This document shows, piece by piece, positions 59,627 through 64,000 of a DNA stretch of 64,000 bases. Position 1 is the first letter of the stretch, and every line of letters begins with the position of its first letter. Both the position numbers and the translations under genes were made by a program. Origin of the DNA: Gemmatimonadaceae bacterium. Lineage in GTDB: Bacteria > Gemmatimonadota > Gemmatimonadetes > Gemmatimonadales > Gemmatimonadaceae. The stretch is taken from the NCBI GenBank assembly GCA_035633115.1, contig DASQFN010000014.1, positions 1 through 64,000 of the forward strand, written 5' to 3'. The notes below the pieces were generated by a model. The model did not search any database, had not been told where the DNA came from, and saw only the letters and a list, made by a program, of their open reading frames with translations.

Positions 59627-60372
59627 CGGCGCCCGAAGAAACCGCGTCGGGAGAAGCTGAATCGGAAGCAGCGGCGCCTCTGAGAGAGGACGTTCCGGAG
59701 CTTCAAGCCATCGGCGTTCGCGCGTTCACGACGACGCGGCACGCCGGCACGTTCGGCCTCGCCGGACCCGACCCGGTTGGAGAAGTAATGTCACGCTGGA
59801 TCGAGCTTCAGGACGAGCTATCGAGCAACGCGCGGCGCGTCGTGATCGGTCGGCAGGTTCACGGCAACCGGGTGCTCTCCCACGCCGGTGGATGGGAGGG
59901 CCTGCTTCGCACCGGCGAAGCCGATGGGCATCTCGCAACGGAGAAGGGAATCGCACTGACTGTTTCGATCGCCGACTGCATTCCGGTTTTTATTGCGCAC
60001 GAGTCCGGCGCGGTGGCGCTACTCCACGTGGGATGGCGCGGCACCGCGGGACGAATCGTGGACAGCGGGCTGGCCGCGCTGGCGCGCCACAAGATTCCTC
60101 CGGATGAGCTGATGGTGCACCTCGGACCGGGTATCTGCGGGCGCTGCTACGAGGTGAGCGCCGACGTGCGAGCGGAGCTTACCGGCCAGCCTGCGAACCG
60201 CCCCGGAAATGTGGACCTCCGGGCGTTGCTTGCCGAACAGGCGCAGGAGGCGGGCGTGCAGAAGATCAGCGTCTCGCCATCCTGCACGCGCTGCGACAAT
60301 GATCTGTTCTTCTCCCACCGCGCCGGTGATACCGGGCGTCAGCTCGGGGTTATCGTCGCTAGTCTCTGGTAG
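59623..60372 (+). CDS. Laccase-domain protein (YfiH/YlmD, purine nucleoside phosphorylase-like)
   Basis: 249 residues. QVHGNRV, ADCIPVFI, HVGWRGTAGRIV and LGPGICGRCYEVS carry the Cys and His residues of the YfiH/YlmD family (PF02578). Members have adenosine deaminase and nucleoside phosphorylase activity in vitro; the older laccase name is misleading. An Ala/Glu-rich N-terminus of about 25 residues is extra. It is translationally coupled to murA. Confidence 0.88.
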   Translation: MTAPEETASGEAESEAAAPLREDVPELQAIGVRAFTTTRHAGTFGLAGPDPVGEVMSRWIELQDELSSNARRVVIGRQVHGNRVLSHAGGWEGLLRTGEADGHLATEKGIALTVSIADCIPVFIAHESGAVALLHVGWRGTAGRIVDSGLAALARHKIPPDELMVHLGPGICGRCYEVSADVRAELTGQPANRPGNVDLRALLAEQAQEAGVQKISVSPSCTRCDNDLFFSHRAGDTGRQLGVIVASLW

Positions 60373-60441
60373 TCCTGCACTTGTGGGTTGCAGCATCTCA
60401 CAGATCTTTCCGAACACGAGTATCGCGCAGGCGAGGTGAGC

Positions 60442-60470
60442 TTGACTCTATAGTGTCGAAAGTCTAGATT
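60442..60470 (+). promoter_or_regulatory. Promoter of the rimP-nusA operon
   Basis: TTGACT (60442-60447), 17-nt spacer, TAGATT (60465-60470). The start is expected near 60477, about 80 nt before rimP and just before the leader terminator. Confidence 0.75.
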
Positions 60471-60502
60471 CATTCCTGTCACGCGACGATCGCCGCGGAC
60501 GG

Positions 60503-60531
60503 AAATGTGGGGATGCCCCCCACATTTTTTT
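60503..60531 (+). terminator. Leader terminator (attenuator) of rimP-nusA
   Basis: AAATGTGGGG (60503-60512) / CCCCACATTT (60518-60527) with a 5-nt loop and a run of seven T (60525-60531). It lies between the promoter and the rimP start, so full-length transcripts must read through it. Confidence 0.88.
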
Positions 60532-60543
60532 GTTTCATCGGGA

Positions 60544-60560
60544 CATCTAGAAAATAGATG
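60544..60560 (+). promoter_or_regulatory. Small hairpin containing the rimP start codon
   Basis: CATCTA-GAAAA-TAGATG; the ATG (60558-60560) lies in the 3' arm. A short A/T-rich stem, so weak, but positioned to hinder initiation. Confidence 0.35.
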
Positions 60561-61037
60561 AGGGACGCGCTAGAAGACATTATCATTCATGAACTTACAC
60601 CTCTCGGACTGGAGTTATTCGAGCTCCGGACGGGAGGCAGCAAGGGCCGCCCTGTCCTCGACGTTCGCGTCGATCACCAGGACGGCCGGGATGTCACTCT
60701 TGACGATTGTGCGCGCGCATCACGCGCGATCGAGGCAAGACTCGATTCGATGTCGTACGCCGGAACGAGATATGTGCTCGAAGTCTCGTCCCCAGGCCTC
60801 GAGCGGCCACTCAGAAACGCGGGTGACTGGCGAAGGTTTGTGGGACGCGATGCAGTGGTGACTCACGATGCGGTTGCCGATGGGCCGCCTGCCGGCTCTC
60901 GCGAAGTTCGGATCGCCGGCGTCGAAGGTGACACCGGGGCGGAAGTGATTGTGGTGGAAAGTGGTGCTGGTAATACGCTGCGAATACCGCTGGCGGCTGT
61001 AAGGAAGGCGCGCCTGGCGTTCAACTGGAATCGGTAA
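60558..61037 (+). CDS. rimP: Ribosome maturation factor RimP
   Basis: 159 residues. LTPLGLELFELRTGGSKGRPVLDVRVD, LDDCARASRAIEARLDS and YVLEVSSPGLERPLRNAGDWRRFVG are RimP features in two domains. It assists late 30S assembly. The upstream start is fixed by ATG 60558 despite a poor Shine-Dalgarno. First gene of rimP-nusA-L7Ae-infB, as in most bacteria. Confidence 0.94.
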   Translation: MRDALEDIIIHELTPLGLELFELRTGGSKGRPVLDVRVDHQDGRDVTLDDCARASRAIEARLDSMSYAGTRYVLEVSSPGLERPLRNAGDWRRFVGRDAVVTHDAVADGPPAGSREVRIAGVEGDTGAEVIVVESGAGNTLRIPLAAVRKARLAFNWNR

Positions 61038-61048
61038 AGGAGCAAGAG

Positions 61049-62539
61049 ATGGCTGGTTCACTGGAGATCTTGTCCGCGATCAAGGAGCTCACGAACTCGA
61101 AGCAGCTCGATCGCACCGAGCTGCACGGGCTGCTGTACGACGGAATTCATGCCGCACTCGCGAAAAAGCACGGCCCCAACGTGCAGGCGGAAGTCGACAT
61201 CGACGAAGACAAGGGAACAATTCGCATCGTCCGGCTGCTGACGGTAGTCGACGAGGTCACCGATCCGGCGAAGGAAGTGTCGCTCGAGGAGGCTCGTTTC
61301 GAAGACGCCGAATTTCAGCTCGGGGACGTCATGGAAACGCCCGTCGATTTCGCCGAATTCGGCCGGATGGCTGTCCTTGCCGCAAAGCAGAGAATCATCC
61401 AGCGCGTGCGCGAAGGCGAGCGCTCGAAGATCAGAGACGAGTTCTCGAGCAGGGTTGGTGACCTTCTCTCCGGCGAAGTTCAGCAGATCGAGCGAGGAAA
61501 GCTCGTCATCATGCTCAACAAGTTCCGCGAGGCTGAGGCGATCATCCCTTACCGCGAGCAGAATCATCGCGAGCATTTCCATCAGGGCGATCCGATCCGC
61601 GCTGTTCTGAAGCGCGTCGAAGAGACTCCAAAGGGTCCGCGGCTGATGCTCAGCCGCGGCGATCCGATGTTCGTCAAGGCGCTGTTCAAGCTGGAGGTCC
61701 CGGAGATTCAGCAGGGCATCGTCGAGATTCGCGCCGCAGCACGCGAGGTCGGCAACCGCACCAAGATCGCCGTCTTCTCCCGCGACGACTCGGTCGATCC
61801 CGTTGGCGCTTGCGTCGGGCTCAAGGGGTCGCGAGTGCAGGCAGTGGTCAACGAGCTCGGAGGGGAGCGCATCGACATCGTACCGTGGTCCGCCGATCCC
61901 GAGCGGTTTGCGAAGCTCGCTCTTGCTCCCGCCCGTGTTGCTCGTGTCTTCAGCGACCCGGCGACAAAGACGATTCAGGCCGTAGTGGACGAGGATCAGC
62001 TCTCGCTGGCGATCGGCCGTAATGGACAGAACGTCAGGCTCGCGTCGGAGCTCACCGAGTGGAAGATCGAGCTGTACTCGAGTCGCGAGTGGATGGAGCG
62101 TGGAGCGGACACTCAGATCTTCGCCCCGCTGCCTGGAGAGGTCGAGGTCGTCGTCAATCCCCGGCTGTCGGAGATCGAGGGTCTGGAGCCGGCGACAGTC
62201 GCGGTTCTCGAGGAAGCCGGATACCGAACGCTGGACGATATCATCGACCTCGAGCGCGAAGATTTTCTCCGCCTTGCTGGAATCGCGCCCGAGGAGGCCG
62301 ATCGGCTGATGACCATCATCGACGAGCTGACGACGGAAGATGGCAGCGACGCGCAGCCGGTCGAAGCGGCAGGTGGGGCTGCTGAGAGCGAGGCTTCGGA
62401 GGTGGCGGTTGTCGCAGGCGAGTCATCCGTCCCGACACCGGCCGGAGAAGCCGGCGATGCCGTGTCGGCAGGTGACGGAGCGGCTCCAGCCGCTCCTGCC
62501 GCGAAGACTTCGGGCAAGGGCAAAGTAAAGAGCGAGTGA
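61049..62539 (+). CDS. nusA: Transcription termination/antitermination factor NusA
   Basis: 496 residues. N-terminal RNA polymerase-binding domain (EILSAIKELTNSKQLDRTEL), S1 domain (about 130-200), two KH domains with GACVGLKGSRVQAVVNELGGERIDIV and AIGRNGQNVRLASEL, and one C-terminal helix-hairpin-helix repeat (LEPATVAVLEEAGYRTLDDI). The tail is Ala/Gly/Glu-rich. NusA promotes pausing and intrinsic termination. AAAGGAG precedes ATG 61049. Its operon starts with a leader terminator. Confidence 0.96.
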   Translation: MAGSLEILSAIKELTNSKQLDRTELHGLLYDGIHAALAKKHGPNVQAEVDIDEDKGTIRIVRLLTVVDEVTDPAKEVSLEEARFEDAEFQLGDVMETPVDFAEFGRMAVLAAKQRIIQRVREGERSKIRDEFSSRVGDLLSGEVQQIERGKLVIMLNKFREAEAIIPYREQNHREHFHQGDPIRAVLKRVEETPKGPRLMLSRGDPMFVKALFKLEVPEIQQGIVEIRAAAREVGNRTKIAVFSRDDSVDPVGACVGLKGSRVQAVVNELGGERIDIVPWSADPERFAKLALAPARVARVFSDPATKTIQAVVDEDQLSLAIGRNGQNVRLASELTEWKIELYSSREWMERGADTQIFAPLPGEVEVVVNPRLSEIEGLEPATVAVLEEAGYRTLDDIIDLEREDFLRLAGIAPEEADRLMTIIDELTTEDGSDAQPVEAAGGAAESEASEVAVVAGESSVPTPAGEAGDAVSAGDGAAPAAPAAKTSGKGKVKSE

Positions 62540-62919
62540 TGGATGCCGCGGCGCGTCGAAAAGTGCTTGGACTTGTCGGGCTCGGCATTCGTGCGCGGCG
62601 TGCCGTGGTAGGCGTGCAGCAGGTGCGCGATGCGGCGCGGCGAGGCAGGCTGAAGCTGGCGCTTGTTGCGAGCGACGCTTCGAGGAATAGTATGGATAAG
62701 GTTGTACCGCTCCTCACCGCGAGGGACGTTACAATCGTGCAGGGGTTCAGGTCGGAAGAGCTCGCCGCGTGCTGTGGACGCGAATCGGTCTCGGTGCTTG
62801 GTGTGCTCGATGCAGGATTGGCGCGCGGGATTCGTGAAGCCGCGCCCGAGTCGTTGATGAGTAGTGCCGGCGGCAGCGACAAGCCACCGGTCGTGAGGAA
62901 TCAAGGAGGCAGGGTTTGA
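62539..62919 (+). CDS. L7Ae/YlxQ-family RNA-binding protein
   Basis: 126 residues. The KVLGLVGLGIRARRAVVGVQQVRDAARRGRLKLALVASDASRNSMDKV region is the L7Ae/L30e/S12e fold seen in YlxQ proteins. It probably binds kink-turn RNA. ATG 62539 overlaps the nusA stop (TGATG). In many genomes a YlxR gene lies between nusA and this one; it is absent here. Confidence 0.83.
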   Translation: MDAAARRKVLGLVGLGIRARRAVVGVQQVRDAARRGRLKLALVASDASRNSMDKVVPLLTARDVTIVQGFRSEELAACCGRESVSVLGVLDAGLARGIREAAPESLMSSAGGSDKPPVVRNQGGRV

Positions 62920-64000
62920 GCAAGCTTCGCGTTAACGACATGGCTGGTGAATTCGGCATATCCGTCGACGAGGTGGTAACACTCCTTCGTCAGATGGACG
63001 TGCCGGTTCGCACGCATGTGAGTCCGCTGACCGACGACCAGGTCGCGCGAATTCGTGCGCGCTGGGAGCGTGAGAAGCGCGCGCGTGCGACAGCGCCGCC
63101 CGCGGCACCCTCACGCCGCCGCCGTGGTGCCGCACCCGCAGCTGAAGCACCGCCGCCAGTCGTCGAGGCACCGGCCGAGCCGCCAACACGCCGCCGGCGC
63201 CGCGTCGTCGAGGCTCCAGCCGCTCCAGTAGAAGCGGTAACGGATCAAACCGTTCCTGCGGAGCCGCCCCTTCCAGGATCGGGCATTGTCGACAAGGCCG
63301 CTAAAGCGAGAGAGGCGGCAAAAGCCGCGGCAGCCCCCGAGCCGGCCGTCGTCGAGCACGCGGATGTTGTTGGAGATACTGGAGGAATTGAAGCCGCATC
63401 GAACGGTGCTGCGGCGGCGCCGCCTAGATCGGCACCGCCCCCGCCGTCACAGCCCTCGGCAGCGCCGAGCCAGTCGCAGCCGCCGCAAGCTCCCGGCGCC
63501 TCGGCAGCAGGCGGGGGAGCCACGGAACGCCAGCGTCCTCGCCCCGTCGTACCGGGAGCGCCACGTCCGCGTCCGGTCGCGACAGGAACGCCGTTCACTC
63601 CGCCGCGTCCCGTCGCATCCGCTGCGCCGGGCGCAAGCACCGGTTTCCCCGGCGCGCGGCGAGATGATCGCGGGATGCGTCCCGACGATCGGGGCGGGCG
63701 CCGCGGCAAGAAGGGCAAGCGCGGATCGGTGGATCAGGAAGCAGTGTCGTCGAGCATCTCGCGCACGATGTCGGCGCTGCGTGGGCCTGCGGCTGCCCGC
63801 CGGCCCGGCCAGCGCCGCGGGGACGACGCGATCTACCGCGAGGAGCTGGAAGCCGAGCGAATAGCAGCGGTCGAGCGCGAAAAGAAGACGGTTCGCGTCA
63901 ATGAATTCATCACGGTGAGCGAGCTTGCCGGAATTCTGAAAGTGCCCGCGACCCAGATCGTCGGCTTTGCTTTCAAGAATCTGGGTCTGATGATCACCAT
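62916..64000 (+). CDS. infB: Translation initiation factor IF-2 (3'-truncated by window end)
   Basis: The first 361 codons are visible. An IF2_N-like segment (SKLRVNDMAGEFGISVDEVVTLLRQMDV) is followed by a very long Pro/Ala/Arg-rich linker and a second IF2_N segment (VNEFITVSELAGILKVPATQIVGFAFKNLGLM) at the end of the window. The GTPase and fMet-tRNA domains would follow. TTG 62916 overlaps the L7Ae stop (TTGA) with AAGGAGG seven bases upstream. Confidence 0.93.
   Translation, partial: MSKLRVNDMAGEFGISVDEVVTLLRQMDVPVRTHVSPLTDDQVARIRARWEREKRARATAPPAAPSRRRRGAAPAAEAPPPVVEAPAEPPTRRRRRVVEAPAAPVEAVTDQTVPAEPPLPGSGIVDKAAKAREAAKAAAAPEPAVVEHADVVGDTGGIEAASNGAAAAPPRSAPPPPSQPSAAPSQSQPPQAPGASAAGGGATERQRPRPVVPGAPRPRPVATGTPFTPPRPVASAAPGASTGFPGARRDDRGMRPDDRGGRRGKKGKRGSVDQEAVSSSISRTMSALRGPAAARRPGQRRGDDAIYREELEAERIAAVEREKKTVRVNEFITVSELAGILKVPATQIVGFAFKNLGLMIT

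Overview
The window is GC-rich, densely coding bacterial chromosome, almost all housekeeping. It holds about 66 protein genes, most on the + strand, with many 1-4 nt stop/start overlaps (ATGA, GTGA, TTGA) and many GTG or TTG starts. No rRNA, tRNA, CRISPR array, prophage or transposase gene was found. The gene set (a GatCAB amidotransferase, a complete Bat/MoxR cluster, a BshA-type glycosyltransferase, an ECF sigma factor beside a kinase-type N-terminus, a DUF4126 membrane protein, HrcA/CIRCE control of groESL) fits the Gemmatimonadota or a close relative. That placement is inference from gene content only.

Layout. 1-941: two tandem type IV pilin genes; the first is cut by the window edge, and their shared 100 codons differ only at synonymous sites. 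1.0-9.8 kb: mostly envelope or exported proteins (M15 peptidase, SDR, lipoprotein, penicillin-acylase family, methyltransferase, YdcF-like). 9.8-13.7 kb: DUF4126 membrane protein, MHS-type MFS transporter, class A beta-lactamase-like protein, beta-hydroxyacid dehydrogenase. 13.75-16.7 kb: pyrR-pyrB-pyrC. 16.7-19.7 kb: coiled-coil/zinc-ribbon protein, rpsT and a ferritin-like protein. 19.8-34.3 kb: a nearly unbroken co-directional run of 15 genes (M50 protease, scpA, scpB, rluB, moxR, DUF58, Bat proteins, mutL, miaA, bshA, uppP, birA, coaX). 34.4-37.1 kb: secreted protein and CIRCE-controlled groES-groEL. 37.2-43.4 kb: accessory stretch (two DinB-fold proteins, ECF sigma factor with a stub of a Ser/Thr kinase, L,D-transpeptidase, GAF protein, DUF2911 lipoprotein, PLP decarboxylase). 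43.5-47.4 kb, minus strand: roadblock protein, receiver, manC, GlmU-like protein, MBL hydrolase. 47.5-56.2 kb: lipoprotein, serS, histidine kinase, pcrA, gatCAB. 56.1-58.2 kb, minus strand: three envelope proteins. 58.3-64.0 kb: murA, laccase-domain gene, then rimP-nusA-L7Ae-infB (infB cut by the window end).

How the parts work together: the long 20-34 kb operon joins chromosome segregation, mismatch repair, tRNA modification, thiol and cofactor synthesis and undecaprenyl-phosphate recycling with the Bat system. The rimP-nusA-infB operon couples ribosome maturation, transcription elongation and translation initiation.

The most notable sequence-level observations are regulatory or structural. 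They are an intrinsic terminator between a strong promoter and rimP-nusA (likely NusA autoregulation), a CIRCE operator embedded in a 15-bp terminator-like hairpin before groES, and several hairpins that bury start codons or Shine-Dalgarno sequences. Others are a Cys-to-Asp MurA (predicted fosfomycin resistance), an EF-hand-like insert inside an M15 peptidase, a BatB-BatC fusion with an internal lipobox and polyglycine, a sigma factor followed by an N-terminal kinase remnant, and a candidate sigma-54 promoter before pilA. I found no wholly new multi-gene defence or metabolic system.
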